From NCBI GenBank assembly GCA_963664625.1, contig OY761541.1, positions 1,488,001 through 1,552,000 of the forward strand: a DNA stretch of 64,000 bases. The letters run 5' to 3'. The notes below the pieces were generated by a model that saw nothing but the letters and a program-made list of their open reading frames with translations, was not told the DNA's origin and made no database searches. Source of the stretch: CBDCFV01 sp963664625 (GTDB lineage Bacteria > Chloroflexota > Dehalococcoidia > Lucifugimonadales > UBA3495). A program made the position numbers and the translations under genes. Numbering within the stretch: position 1 is the stretch's first letter; every line of letters begins with the position of its first letter. Positions 25,127 to 33,846 of this stretch are shown here, one piece after another.

Positions 25127-27115
25127 ATGCCGGTTACTAAACTGGAAATCCTGGACCGCAGTAGCTTCGCCAACGGCGAGTCCTTTGGCGACGTGGGCGC
25201 TTACGAACGGATCGACGGGATCGTTCACTACGCCCTGGACCCGCTCAACGAGCGCAACACGGCCATCACCGACCTGGAGTTGGCCCCCAGGGATTCCAAC
25301 GGGAAGGTGGTCTTTTCGTCCGAGTTCACCCTGCTCAAGCCTGTTGAACAGGGCAAGGGCAACCGGCGCCTGTTCTTCGACGTAATAAACAGAGGACGCA
25401 GGACCGCCTTCGGTTTCAACGATGTGCCTTCTATCACCGATCACACGGCGCCGCTTGAGCCGGGCAACGGCTTTCTGATGTGCCAAGGATACGCTGTGAT
25501 GTTCTGTGGCTGGCAACCCGACCTGCCCGACACGCCTGGCTTGCTGGGTATGCAGGGACAGGAGGCCTTGATCGGGGGCAGACCCCTCGAGGGCAAGATG
25601 CTCTGCCAGTTTCAAGCCAACGCGCCCACCCAGACCTTCCTGTTGTCGGACCAGAACCACGCTCCCCACCCGGCATCGGACATAGACGAGCCTTCAGCCA
25701 CCCTGACGGTGCGTGACCTGCCCAACGACCCTCCCACGCCGATTGACCGTGGCGAGTGGTCCTTCATCCGCTTGGAGGAGGGCGAAGCCGGTCCCGACCC
25801 GTGCCATGTCTACATGCCCTCCGGTTTCCAGCCGGGCAGGATATACCAACTGGTATATACCACCAAGGGAAGCAGCATTGTAGGACTGGGATTTGCGGCG
25901 GTGAGGGATGCGGTCTCGTTCATCAAGTATGCCGACGCGGATGCCGGCAATCCCTTGGCCAACGCGATTGATTACGCCTATGCCGTCGGCCGTTCCCAGA
26001 GCGGCCGATTCCTGCGCCAGATGATTCACGCGGGCTTGAACGAAGACGAGGAGGAGCGGATGGCCTTGGACGGCATAATTCCCCACGTCGCCGGGGCCAT
26101 GCGCGGCGAGTTCAATCTCCGCTTCGGGCAGCCATCCAAGGACGTATGCTTCATCATCCCGGAGCTTTTCCCTTTCACCGACACGCATCAGGTTGACCCG
26201 GTGACCGGCGCGGAAGGGTCCATGCTTGAGCGTTTGGAAGAGCGGGGCAAGGTACCCAAGATTATGTTCATCAACACGTCCGCCGAATACTGGCGCGGCG
26301 ACGCGGCCCTCATTCACACTAACTTGGAAACTATGCAGGACGCGCCGGAGTCGCCCAACGTGCGCCGGTACCACTTTGCCGGTTGCCAGCACGGCACCGG
26401 CGACTTTCCGCCTATAGAAGTGAGAGCCAACGACGGCATACGGGGGCAACTGGCCTTCAACAGTGTGAACTACAACCCCTTGTTTCGCGCGGCTTTGACC
26501 AACCTGGACCGATGGGTCTCCACTGGGGAGGAACCTCCACCCAGCAGGCACCCCAACCTGACAGACGGCACGGCCATGGATTCCCAAGCGGTGATGGACA
26601 AGTTCCTCGATTTGCCCGGCGTGCGTATTACGCCCCAGACCACCAAGGCCATGCGTTTGGACTACGGCCCGGAACTTTCCTTGGGGCGCACCGTCCAGTT
26701 GCCCGCCGCAGAGGGCGAGACCTACCCCGCGCTGGTGTCGGACATAGACGAAAACTTCAACGAGCGCGGCGGAATACGCCTCCCGGACCTTACGGTCCCG
26801 GTGGCCACCTACACCGGCTGGAACCTGAGAGACACCACCATAGGCAACCCTAACCTGTTCATCGGCATCACTGGCGGGCTGGCCGGTTGGACCTTGCGGT
26901 TCCCGGTCAACGCCGCCGAACGGGAAGCGACCGGGGACCCAAGGCTGTCTATCGAGGAACGGTACGCCAGCCGGGATGACTACCTGCAACAAGTGAAAGC
27001 CGCAGCGGAGCGATTGGTGGAAGAGGGATACATGCTGGCCGAGGACATTGAGCGGGTCGTCGACATCGCTGGGAGAAAGTTCGACTACTTTACGACGGGA
27101 ACCAACGGGAGCTGA
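25127..27115 (+). CDS. Abhydrolase_10 family (alpha/beta hydrolase domain) protein
   Basis: 662 residues. The family-typical N-terminus MPVTKLEILDRSSFANGESF leads into a beta-rich domain, followed by the alpha/beta hydrolase part with the nucleophile elbow YAVGRSQSGRFLRQMIHAGL (about residues 288-307) and a likely catalytic His in FAGCQHGTGDF. Substrates of these large hydrolases are mostly unknown, although relatives lie in aromatic and steroid ester catabolism loci. There is no signal peptide. GGAGG lies seven bases before the ATG. The next gene starts two bases after its stop, so the two form an operon. Confidence 0.85.
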   Translation: MPVTKLEILDRSSFANGESFGDVGAYERIDGIVHYALDPLNERNTAITDLELAPRDSNGKVVFSSEFTLLKPVEQGKGNRRLFFDVINRGRRTAFGFNDVPSITDHTAPLEPGNGFLMCQGYAVMFCGWQPDLPDTPGLLGMQGQEALIGGRPLEGKMLCQFQANAPTQTFLLSDQNHAPHPASDIDEPSATLTVRDLPNDPPTPIDRGEWSFIRLEEGEAGPDPCHVYMPSGFQPGRIYQLVYTTKGSSIVGLGFAAVRDAVSFIKYADADAGNPLANAIDYAYAVGRSQSGRFLRQMIHAGLNEDEEERMALDGIIPHVAGAMRGEFNLRFGQPSKDVCFIIPELFPFTDTHQVDPVTGAEGSMLERLEERGKVPKIMFINTSAEYWRGDAALIHTNLETMQDAPESPNVRRYHFAGCQHGTGDFPPIEVRANDGIRGQLAFNSVNYNPLFRAALTNLDRWVSTGEEPPPSRHPNLTDGTAMDSQAVMDKFLDLPGVRITPQTTKAMRLDYGPELSLGRTVQLPAAEGETYPALVSDIDENFNERGGIRLPDLTVPVATYTGWNLRDTTIGNPNLFIGITGGLAGWTLRFPVNAAEREATGDPRLSIEERYASRDDYLQQVKAAAERLVEEGYMLAEDIERVVDIAGRKFDYFTTGTNGS

Positions 27116-27117
27116 CG

Positions 27118-28572
27118 ATGACATCGGTAGTGATCGCCGTTTTCGACGGGCTTCAACCGGCCCAGGTCACGCCCGAGCTTATGCCCAACCTGTCGGCATT
27201 GGCGGCCGGGGGTGTGACCTTCGCCAACCACCATGCGGTGTTTCCCACGGTTACCAGGGCCAATGTGTCCAGCATCGTAACCGGGATGACCCCCGGCGGA
27301 CACGGGCTGTCGGGGAATACCCTGCTGGTGCGGGACTTCGACGCCGCGCGGCCTATACCGGCCCTGGAAGCCCCTCTGGCGCAAGTCGCCGAGAAAACAG
27401 GGCGGGTCCTGTTTTCGCCCACGCTGGGCCAAATCCTGTCCGAACATGGATTGGAATTCGTCGCCATTGGCGCTGGCACCAGCGGCAACGCCTACCTGCA
27501 AAACCCCACCGCCGAGAACACCGGCGGAGCCACCATACACCCGGACTTCACCCTGCCGCGAAGCCTCTATGAAGACATCATTGCCAGGTTCGGCGCTTGG
27601 CCCGAGGAGACCCAGCCCAACATCCCGCGCTTAGCCCACGCCCAGAGGATAATGACCGAGTACATCCTCCCGGAACGGGCGCCGGCGGTCTCCCTTATAT
27701 GGTTCTCGGAACCCGACAAGTCGCAGCACGCCGCCCCCGTAGGCTCCCAACAGTCCATCGATGCCGTGCAGGGGGCTGATAAGCAATTCGGCGCCTTGAT
27801 TGACTGGCTTGAGGAGTCCGGGCGGACCGCAGATACCGACGTCATGGTGGTGTCCGACCACGGCTACTCCACCATATCCGGCGTGGTCAACGTGGAGGCG
27901 CTGGCTCGGGAGGCTGGCTTCCCGCCGGGCGGCGAGTCCGGCGGTGTTGCGGTGGCCCATAACGGCGGCACGGTCCTGTTTTACACCGAAGAGGGGGACA
28001 AGGACACAGGCCGCCGGCTTATTCTCTGGTTGATGGAGCAGGAGTGGTGCGGCGCTGTGACGGTCTCCAGCCATCTCTCTGACATTCAAGGGACATTGCC
28101 CGCAGCCTTGGTGGGACTGGAAGGGCCAAGATGCCCCGACGTTGCCATGTCCTTCCGCTGGAGCCGGGGAGTTAACGAGGCGGGATACCTCGGGTGGGTC
28201 TACTCCACGTCCGGCGGGTACGGTCGGGGAGAGCACGGCTCCATGGGCAGGTCCGAATTGAGGAACATTCTGTTTGCTCGGGGACCGCACTTCAAGGAAG
28301 AGGTTACGTTGAACACGCCCTCCGGAAACACCGACCTTGCCCCAACTATCCTGCGGGTGTTGGGCATTGACCACGGCCGCCGCATGGACGGACGGGTATT
28401 GGAAGAGGCCCTCATCAACGGGCCGGAAGAGGCTGCCGTTAACTGGTCCAAGGACCTGTACAGCACCGAGCGAAGACTTACCCAAAAGATGTTCCGCCAG
28501 CAAATCAAGCTGTCGCGGGTTGGGGACACCGTCTACGTGGACGAAGGCAACAGCACCCTGGGCTGGCGGTAG
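27118..28572 (+). CDS. Alkaline-phosphatase-family phosphodiesterase / nucleotide pyrophosphatase
   Basis: 484 residues of the type I phosphodiesterase / nucleotide pyrophosphatase family. The metal and nucleophile sites are visible: VVIAVFDGLQP (Asp), FPTVTRANVSSIVTG (Thr nucleophile), WFSEPDKSQHA (Asp and His), VVSDHGYSTISG (Asp-His) and GEHGSMGRSE (His). The enzymes cleave phosphodiester or phosphonate bonds with two zinc ions. No export signal is present. The start lies two bases after the Abhydrolase_10 stop, so the products probably work on related compounds. Confidence 0.87.
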   Translation: MTSVVIAVFDGLQPAQVTPELMPNLSALAAGGVTFANHHAVFPTVTRANVSSIVTGMTPGGHGLSGNTLLVRDFDAARPIPALEAPLAQVAEKTGRVLFSPTLGQILSEHGLEFVAIGAGTSGNAYLQNPTAENTGGATIHPDFTLPRSLYEDIIARFGAWPEETQPNIPRLAHAQRIMTEYILPERAPAVSLIWFSEPDKSQHAAPVGSQQSIDAVQGADKQFGALIDWLEESGRTADTDVMVVSDHGYSTISGVVNVEALAREAGFPPGGESGGVAVAHNGGTVLFYTEEGDKDTGRRLILWLMEQEWCGAVTVSSHLSDIQGTLPAALVGLEGPRCPDVAMSFRWSRGVNEAGYLGWVYSTSGGYGRGEHGSMGRSELRNILFARGPHFKEEVTLNTPSGNTDLAPTILRVLGIDHGRRMDGRVLEEALINGPEEAAVNWSKDLYSTERRLTQKMFRQQIKLSRVGDTVYVDEGNSTLGWR

Positions 28573-28662
28573 GGAATCGTCGGTAATCTCTTACCATACG
28601 GTTTTGAGGCTGGTACAATTGGGCTGGCAACCCCATTTCGATGATTGTTTTGGAGAGTAATC

Positions 28663-29190
28663 ATGGCTGTTTCCGCCGGAATATCCAATGCGCTGGAACG
28701 TAACTGGGGCATGGTTGACCGCGCCATCGACGGGATGGACGACGCAACGCTGGCCCGCCAGATATCCGACAACGACAACTCCATCGCTTGGCTCCTCTTC
28801 CACAAGAGCCGCGTGGTGGACGTTTTCATCAATACCAGGTTCCAAGGCAAGCCTCAGATATGGACAGAGGACGGCTGGGTTGAGAAGTTCGGCTTGAGCG
28901 ACGACCCGGAGACGACCGGCCAAGGCTGGGACGCGGCCCGCGTGGCAGCATGGACGCCTCCCCCCAGGGACGTGCTGGTAGGCTACTACGAGGCGATGAA
29001 GGCCTGCGCCCGGGAATACATGGCGTCCGTTACCGAAGAGGAATTGAGCGTCACCATGAGCCTCAGGCCGGGCTCAGACCCCGAGCCGAAAGGGACCTTG
29101 ATAGGAGTACTGGTCTACGATAACATCGTCCACGGCGGCCAGATAGCTTTCCTGCGCGGCCACCTGGAGGGCATGGGCTGGTTCGTCTAG
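28663..29190 (+). CDS. DinB superfamily protein (DUF664-like four-helix bundle)
   Basis: 175 residues. It shows the DinB-like bundle: ISNALERNWGMVDRAIDGMD, SIAWLLFHKSRVVDVFINTR with a His, and the C-terminal DNIVHGGQIAFLRGHLEGMG with the second His pair that would hold a divalent metal. Bacterial DinB-like proteins act as thiol-dependent metalloenzymes or are uncharacterised. GGAGAG is nine bases before the ATG. A possible promoter TTACCA / TACAAT with 17 bases between them lies just upstream, so it can be expressed apart from the preceding operon. Confidence 0.78.
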   Translation: MAVSAGISNALERNWGMVDRAIDGMDDATLARQISDNDNSIAWLLFHKSRVVDVFINTRFQGKPQIWTEDGWVEKFGLSDDPETTGQGWDAARVAAWTPPPRDVLVGYYEAMKACAREYMASVTEEELSVTMSLRPGSDPEPKGTLIGVLVYDNIVHGGQIAFLRGHLEGMGWFV

Positions 29191-29240
29191 CCGGACGGAT
29201 TTTCACATAACCCTCCCGGCCAAGTCCGACAGGTTTCCAG

Positions 29241-29275
29241 AGAGCACGGCAAACGTAAGCCGTGCTCTTCCTTGG
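29241..29275 (+). terminator. Rho-independent terminator after the DinB gene
   Basis: A perfect ten-base-pair stem AGAGCACGGC / GCCGTGCTCT with an eight-base loop, followed by TCCTT. Confidence 0.65.
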
Positions 29276-29290
29276 CAACCCTCACCAATC

Positions 29291-29367
29291 CATCGTCATT
29301 CCCGCCAATAATGCACCGTCATTCCCGCTAACAATTCACCGTCATTCCCGCGAAGGCGGGAATCCAG
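29291..29367. repeat. TCATTCCCGC palindrome preceded by two lone half-copies
   Basis: CGTCATTCCCGC occurs three times at short spacing (about 29294, 29319 and 29340). Only the last is completed by GCGGGAATCC into a palindrome (29339-29367). The same arrangement of two lone arms before one full palindrome occurs at 44478-44546. Confidence 0.7.
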
Positions 29368-29406
29368 ACACCCAAGCGAAAAGGTTATTCCATCGCGGTG
29401 CCGCTG

Positions 29407-31092
29407 ATGCCTCCTGACAACCCAGACTCCACTACCATTTTCCTCAACGGCAGGGTGGCCGGCCTTGGACCCGGTGACCGGATTCACCAGGGCTTGGCCG
29501 TCCGGGGGCGGCGTATCCTGGCCGTCGGCAGCGACAGCGAGATGCGGGCGTTGCAGCGTCCGGGCGACGAGGTCATAGACCTTCAGGGCCGCGTCGTCAT
29601 CCCCGGCATCATCGACATCCACGCCCACATGGACCGGGAAGGGCTGAAAAGGGCGGGCATATCCTTGGAGGGCGCCCGGTCCATCCCCGACATACTGGCC
29701 ATCGTCAAGCGCGAGGTGGACCAAGCCCGTCCCGGAGAATGGGTAGTCACCATGCCCATCGGCGACCCTCCCAACTACGCCGACATGCCGGAGTCTCTGG
29801 CGGAGGGACGTTTCCCAACCCGCCGGGACCTGGACCAAGTGTCTCCCGACAACCCGGTCTATATCCGCGGCATCTGGACCCCTTGGAACGTCCCCCCGTC
29901 GGTGGCGGTAGCCAACAGCCGCGCGCTGCAACTGGCCGGGATCGACCGCCACACCAAGGAACCCGACTCCAGCGTGACCATAGTCCGTGACGGCGCCGGA
30001 GAGCCTACCGGCGTGCTGATGGACTCGGGGCAATTCCCGTCCTTGGAATTCACTCTGATGAAGGTAGTCCCGCGATTTACCGAACAACAGCGGGTCGACG
30101 CCCTCCGGGAGTCTATGCGGCTGTACAACTCGGTAGGCACCACCGGCACCTACGAAGGCCACGGCGTCGCCCCGGAGGTATTGCGGGCCTACAAGCGGCT
30201 GTGGGACGACGGCGACATGACGGTGCGCTGCCGCTTGGTGTTGAGTCCAGCTTGGAAGTCGGTTGACGAGGCGGCCCTCGAAATGGAACGCTGGGGCCAC
30301 TCTGCGTCGGGCGCGGGGTTCGGCGACGACATGCTGAACGTAAGCGGCTACTACATCCAGCACCGCGGCGGGCGGTACACCGCCGAGGCCCGCGCCGCCG
30401 AGCTGCCCTTCACCGGATGGGCCGGCTTTTCACCCGGATACAACCTTCCAGAGCAGTTCCGTACCCTGTCGATGATGGCCGCCCGCAACAACCTGCGGGT
30501 CAACACCATCGTCCGCAACAACCTGGACGAAGTGCTGGACATTTTCGAAGAGGTCCACCGGGAGACGCCCATCGACCAACGCCGCTGGATTATCGCCCAC
30601 GTCAGGGAAACAACCGCCGAACAGATGCGGCGGATACGCGACTTGGGGCTGGTGATAGAGACCATTCCCCTCACCGAGCTCTGGTTGAGGGGTGGGCCGT
30701 TGGTTGATGACCCGGAAACGGCGGCCTTGGTCGTGCCCCACCGCAGCTACATTGAAAACGACGTGCGATTCGGGCTGGGGACGGACAACAAACCCTTCAA
30801 TCCATTCGTTACCCTCTGGTCTACAATCGCCAGGAAGGAGCGCCTCACCGGGACGGTGCTGGGTCCCGATGAAAGCCTCAGCCGCATGGACGCGCTGAGG
30901 GCCTTCACCCTCGGCGGAGCCTACTACTCCTTCGAGGAAAGCCGGCGAGGCTCGCTCGAGCCGGGCAAGCTGGCAGACCTGGCGGTGCTTTCCGGCGACT
31001 TGTTTACCATTCCGGAGGAGGAAATACCAGAATTGCACTCGGTCCTGACGATGGCGGACGGGCGGGTGGTGCACCGTACTGGGGAATTTTGA
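29407..31092 (+). CDS. Amidohydrolase family 3 (YtcJ-like)
   Basis: 561 residues. The first metal motif is VIPGIIDIHAHMDREGLKRA (HAH). The central Amidohydro_3 insertion follows, then HVRETTAEQMRRIRDLGLVI with a His, FGLGTDNKPFNP with the catalytic Asp, and the family ending SLEPGKLADLAVLSGDLF. Relatives deformylate N-substituted formamides or hydrolyse N-acyl compounds. A GTG at 29398 is in frame, but the ATG at 29407 is more plausible. It stands alone after a terminator and a repeat cluster, with an IS630-like MITE directly behind it. Confidence 0.87.
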   Translation: MPPDNPDSTTIFLNGRVAGLGPGDRIHQGLAVRGRRILAVGSDSEMRALQRPGDEVIDLQGRVVIPGIIDIHAHMDREGLKRAGISLEGARSIPDILAIVKREVDQARPGEWVVTMPIGDPPNYADMPESLAEGRFPTRRDLDQVSPDNPVYIRGIWTPWNVPPSVAVANSRALQLAGIDRHTKEPDSSVTIVRDGAGEPTGVLMDSGQFPSLEFTLMKVVPRFTEQQRVDALRESMRLYNSVGTTGTYEGHGVAPEVLRAYKRLWDDGDMTVRCRLVLSPAWKSVDEAALEMERWGHSASGAGFGDDMLNVSGYYIQHRGGRYTAEARAAELPFTGWAGFSPGYNLPEQFRTLSMMAARNNLRVNTIVRNNLDEVLDIFEEVHRETPIDQRRWIIAHVRETTAEQMRRIRDLGLVIETIPLTELWLRGGPLVDDPETAALVVPHRSYIENDVRFGLGTDNKPFNPFVTLWSTIARKERLTGTVLGPDESLSRMDALRAFTLGGAYYSFEESRRGSLEPGKLADLAVLSGDLFTIPEEEIPELHSVLTMADGRVVHRTGEF

Positions 31093-31112
31093 CCCCGTCA
31101 CCAGTTGAGCTA

Positions 31113-31270
31113 GTAGTGCGAAATCATTGTATTGATGGGTAACCCTGGCTACCTTGGTTTCCGGTAATCAGGGCGCCCCTTGTGGGCGCCCCTACGGGAC
31201 CACCCTTGACTGGTAGGGGCAACCCTTGTGGTTGCCCTCGTTACCCATCAATGCAAAGCTGTTGAGCTAC
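31113..31270. mobile_element. IS630-related MITE, 158 bases, TA-flanked
   Basis: TA dinucleotides at 31111-31112 and 31271-31272 flank inverted ends GTAGTGCGAAATCATTGTAT and GTAGCTCAACAGCTTTGCAT (read inward), both continuing TGATGGGTAAC. These match the ends of the IS630 element at 21005 (GTAGTCCACCAGCTTTGAAT and TGATAGATAA). The centre has no coding frame but holds GGGCGCCCC and GGGCAACC palindromes. It is a non-autonomous derivative that the IS630 transposase could mobilise. Confidence 0.8.
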
Positions 31271-31372
31271 TAGGAGTAGTGTACGTCTGTCATAATAAGC
31301 CATCTAACCTTGGCAGACACGATACCACCAGCGACGGCCTATGCCATCAATCATGACTGGAAAACCAGCGCA

Positions 31373-32068
31373 ATGACATCTCTGACTCCCGAAACGGGAC
31401 TGCCGTCAAGCCACCTGCTTCGCCAGCTAATCGATGCCATCGCCGCTCACCCGGAAGTGCGGGAACCACTGTTGCGTGTCCTGCTAACCGAGGACTTCTT
31501 GACCCTCCCAAATCGAGTGGATAAATTACAAGATGAATTCGCGGAATTCCGGGAGGAAACCAGTGCGGGATTCCGCACCGTCAACCAGCGCTTGGATGAA
31601 AACACTCACGCCATCAGAACTCTGGAAGGACACGTAGGAAGATTGATAGGTCATACTTACGAAGACAGGTGCCGCAACGAAATCGGCGTGATTCTGGACG
31701 GCTGGCTAGACGGACCGGTTCTTGCCGACCGCAGCCGAATCAACGCGCAGTTGCTACAGGCGCGCAAGGGAGGCGCCATCAGTCGCGATCAATACTTGGA
31801 CGGACTCAGGCTGGACATTATTGCCCGCGAGGTTGAAGATACCGACCAAACTGGACGCCTCGCGGTCGTGGAAGTATCGGTCACCTTCAATCGGGGTGAC
31901 CTGGAAAACGCCGCCCGTCGGGCCGCCGTCATCTCAAGCGTCACCGGGGCCAACACCGACGCTTTCGTTGCAACACACGGTGCTTGGCCGGATGAAGTGG
32001 ACTCACTCGCCCAGTTGTTGGGCGTTACCATCATCCGCCACGAAGACCCTGAATACGTGAACGCCTGA
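31373..32068 (+). CDS. Coiled-coil protein with putative PD-(D/E)XK nuclease-like C-terminus
   Basis: About 231 residues. Residues 45-105 are charged and heptad-like (LPNRVDKLQDEFAEFREETS, VNQRLDENTHAIRTLEGHVG). The C-terminal half contains GLRLDIIAREVEDTDQTGRL then AVVEVSVTFNRGDLENAARR, reminiscent of nuclease-fold families in which Asp and E-x-(K/S) strands are adjacent. Similar coiled-coil plus nuclease-like proteins of unknown function are common in Chloroflexota and cyanobacteria. A TTG at 31310 would add 21 residues. The MITE lies just upstream and an amidohydrolase tail remnant just downstream, so this gene looks inserted. Confidence 0.55.
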   Translation: MTSLTPETGLPSSHLLRQLIDAIAAHPEVREPLLRVLLTEDFLTLPNRVDKLQDEFAEFREETSAGFRTVNQRLDENTHAIRTLEGHVGRLIGHTYEDRCRNEIGVILDGWLDGPVLADRSRINAQLLQARKGGAISRDQYLDGLRLDIIAREVEDTDQTGRLAVVEVSVTFNRGDLENAARRAAVISSVTGANTDAFVATHGAWPDEVDSLAQLLGVTIIRHEDPEYVNA

Positions 32069-32088
32069 TCAACGAACTGGAGCCCCTA

Positions 32089-32130
32089 ATGGTGGACGGG
32101 CGGGTGGTACACCAATCCGAAGAATTTTGA
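32089..32130 (+). pseudogene. Remnant of an amidohydrolase C-terminus
   Basis: MVDGRVVHQSEEF and a stop can be read here. The same tail, MADGRVVHRTGEF plus stop, ends the amidohydrolase at 31092. Only this tail is left, so either a second amidohydrolase was largely deleted or the tail was duplicated when the intervening kilobase arrived. Confidence 0.6.
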
Positions 32131-32152
32131 TATACGGCCAAGGAGAAATTTC

Positions 32153-32659
32153 ATGGCGACCAACTACCCGGAAATCACGCCGGAGCAGGCCGACCTCATC
32201 AAGAACTCCCCATTGTTTTTCGTGGCCAGCGCGTCTCCAGACCTTGCCGGCGGCGCGAACGGCGTGGGACCGATAAACCTGTCTCCCAAAGGCGGTGTGC
32301 CGCTGCACGTACTGGGGCCCAACTGCGTTGCCTACCTGGACTACGTGGGCAGTGGTAACGAGACGGGGCGTCACGCCGAGGCCAACGGCCCCATGACGGT
32401 GATGGTGTGCTCCTTCGAAGAGGCCAACGCCGGGGTAATCCGTCTCTATGGTCATGCCAAGGTAGCTCAACTCGACGACTATCCCCACCGGGACAAGGTG
32501 CTTTCCAACGAGGCGGAGGATATTCACCTGCCGATGCGGCAGGTCATCGAGATACATGTAGACTCCACCATAACAAGCTGCGGCTACGGCGTCCCGGTGA
32601 TGCTGTTCGAGAAGGAACGGACCATTAAAGAACGGGGACGCCGTTACAAAGACGGTTGA
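32153..32659 (+). CDS. Pyridoxamine 5'-phosphate oxidase family flavin-binding protein
   Basis: 168 residues of the split-barrel FMN-binding fold: LIKNSPLFFVASASPDLAGG, VGPINLSPKGGVPLHVLGPN, YVGSGNETGRHAEANGPMTV, VIRLYGHAKV and the C-terminal VDSTITSCGYGVPV. This subgroup (pyridoxamine 5'-phosphate oxidase-related) often binds FMN or F420 and reduces unknown substrates rather than oxidising pyridoxamine phosphate. AAGGAG precedes the ATG. It is convergent with the alcohol dehydrogenase gene. Confidence 0.85.
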   Translation: MATNYPEITPEQADLIKNSPLFFVASASPDLAGGANGVGPINLSPKGGVPLHVLGPNCVAYLDYVGSGNETGRHAEANGPMTVMVCSFEEANAGVIRLYGHAKVAQLDDYPHRDKVLSNEAEDIHLPMRQVIEIHVDSTITSCGYGVPVMLFEKERTIKERGRRYKDG

Positions 32660-32690
32660 GCCGCTCCTGTGCGGTCGGGTGGTCTAACGG

Positions 32691-33776
32691 CTAAAACACC
32701 ACCACCGACCGCAGCACCTCGCCCCGCTCCATCTTGTGGAACGCTTCTTCCACGTCGGCCAGCGCGATGGTTTCGCTGACGAACCTGTCCAGGTCCAGCC
32801 GCCCTTGCAGGTACAGGTCGATGTATGTGGGGAAGTCACGGCTGGGCAGGCAGTCGCCGTACCAGGACGACTTCAGCGCCCCGCCCCGCCCGAACACTTC
32901 GATCAGCGGCAGGTCTATCCTCATGTCGGGGCTGGGCACGCCCACCTGCACTACCGTCCCTGCGTGGTCGCGGGCGTAGAATGCCTGCTCGTAGGTGACA
33001 GGGCTGCCCACCGCCTCGATGGCCACGTTGACCCCGTTCCCCTCGGTCAGGGCGCGAATCCCCTCCACCGGGTCCGACTCCCTGGCGTTGATGGTATGGG
33101 TCGCGCCGAAATCCTTGGCCCACTCCAGCTTCCGGTCGTCGATGTCCACGGCGATGATCGTGTGCGCCCCGGCCAGCTTGGAGCCGGCGATGGCCGCGTC
33201 GCCCACGCCGCCGCAGCCGAACACCGCCACCGAGTCTCCCCTTGAGACGTTGCCGGTGTTGATGGCCGCCCCTAAACCGGCCATTATCCCGCAGCCGATC
33301 AACCCCGCCGCGGCCGGGTCGGCTTCAGGATTCACCTTGACCGCTTGCCCGGCGTCCACCAAGGTAAGCTCGGTGAAGGCCCCGATGCCCAGGGCCGGGG
33401 ACAATGGCGTGCCGTCGGCCAGTGTCATCGGCTGAAGGGCGTTGCGGCTGGCAAAGCAGTACCAAGGCCGTCCGCGCAGGCACGACCGGCAGTTGCTGCA
33501 GGGCGCCCGCCAAGCGATGATTACAAAGTCGCCGGGGGCCACATTGTCCACCTCCGGCCCAACGCTCTCCACCGTTCCCGCGGCCTCGTGCCCCAGCAGG
33601 AACGGGAAGTCGTTGTTGATTGCCCCTTCCCGGTAATGCAGGTCTGTATGGCAAACGCCGCACGCCTTCACCCGTACCAGGGCCTCCCCCGGGCCCGGGT
33701 CCGGCACCAGAATGTCCACCGGCTTTACCGGTTCGCCCTTGGCGGCGGCCACTATTCCAGCGACTTTATGACTCAT
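32691..33776 (-). CDS. Zinc-dependent alcohol dehydrogenase (class III / mycothiol-dependent type)
   Basis: 361 residues of the medium-chain dehydrogenase family. The catalytic zinc ligands are Cys in KACGVCHTDLHYREG and the His of GHEAAG. The structural zinc cluster is CSNCRSCLRGRPWYC. NAD is bound by VAVFGCGGVGDAAIAGSKLA followed by the acidic VDIDDRK. The sequence is closest to S-(hydroxymethyl)mycothiol or glutathione dehydrogenase-like enzymes. AAGGAG lies upstream. It is the third gene after two subunits of a TPP decarboxylase, so it may reduce or oxidise the aldehyde they make. Confidence 0.88.
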   Translation of the reverse strand: MSHKVAGIVAAAKGEPVKPVDILVPDPGPGEALVRVKACGVCHTDLHYREGAINNDFPFLLGHEAAGTVESVGPEVDNVAPGDFVIIAWRAPCSNCRSCLRGRPWYCFASRNALQPMTLADGTPLSPALGIGAFTELTLVDAGQAVKVNPEADPAAAGLIGCGIMAGLGAAINTGNVSRGDSVAVFGCGGVGDAAIAGSKLAGAHTIIAVDIDDRKLEWAKDFGATHTINARESDPVEGIRALTEGNGVNVAIEAVGSPVTYEQAFYARDHAGTVVQVGVPSPDMRIDLPLIEVFGRGGALKSSWYGDCLPSRDFPTYIDLYLQGRLDLDRFVSETIALADVEEAFHKMERGEVLRSVVVF

Positions 33777-33846
33777 TGAACGTCTCCTTGAATCCGACGT
33801 GAGAAATGCGGCGTTGAATTTTTGGTCAAACGAGCGGCGGCCGCGG

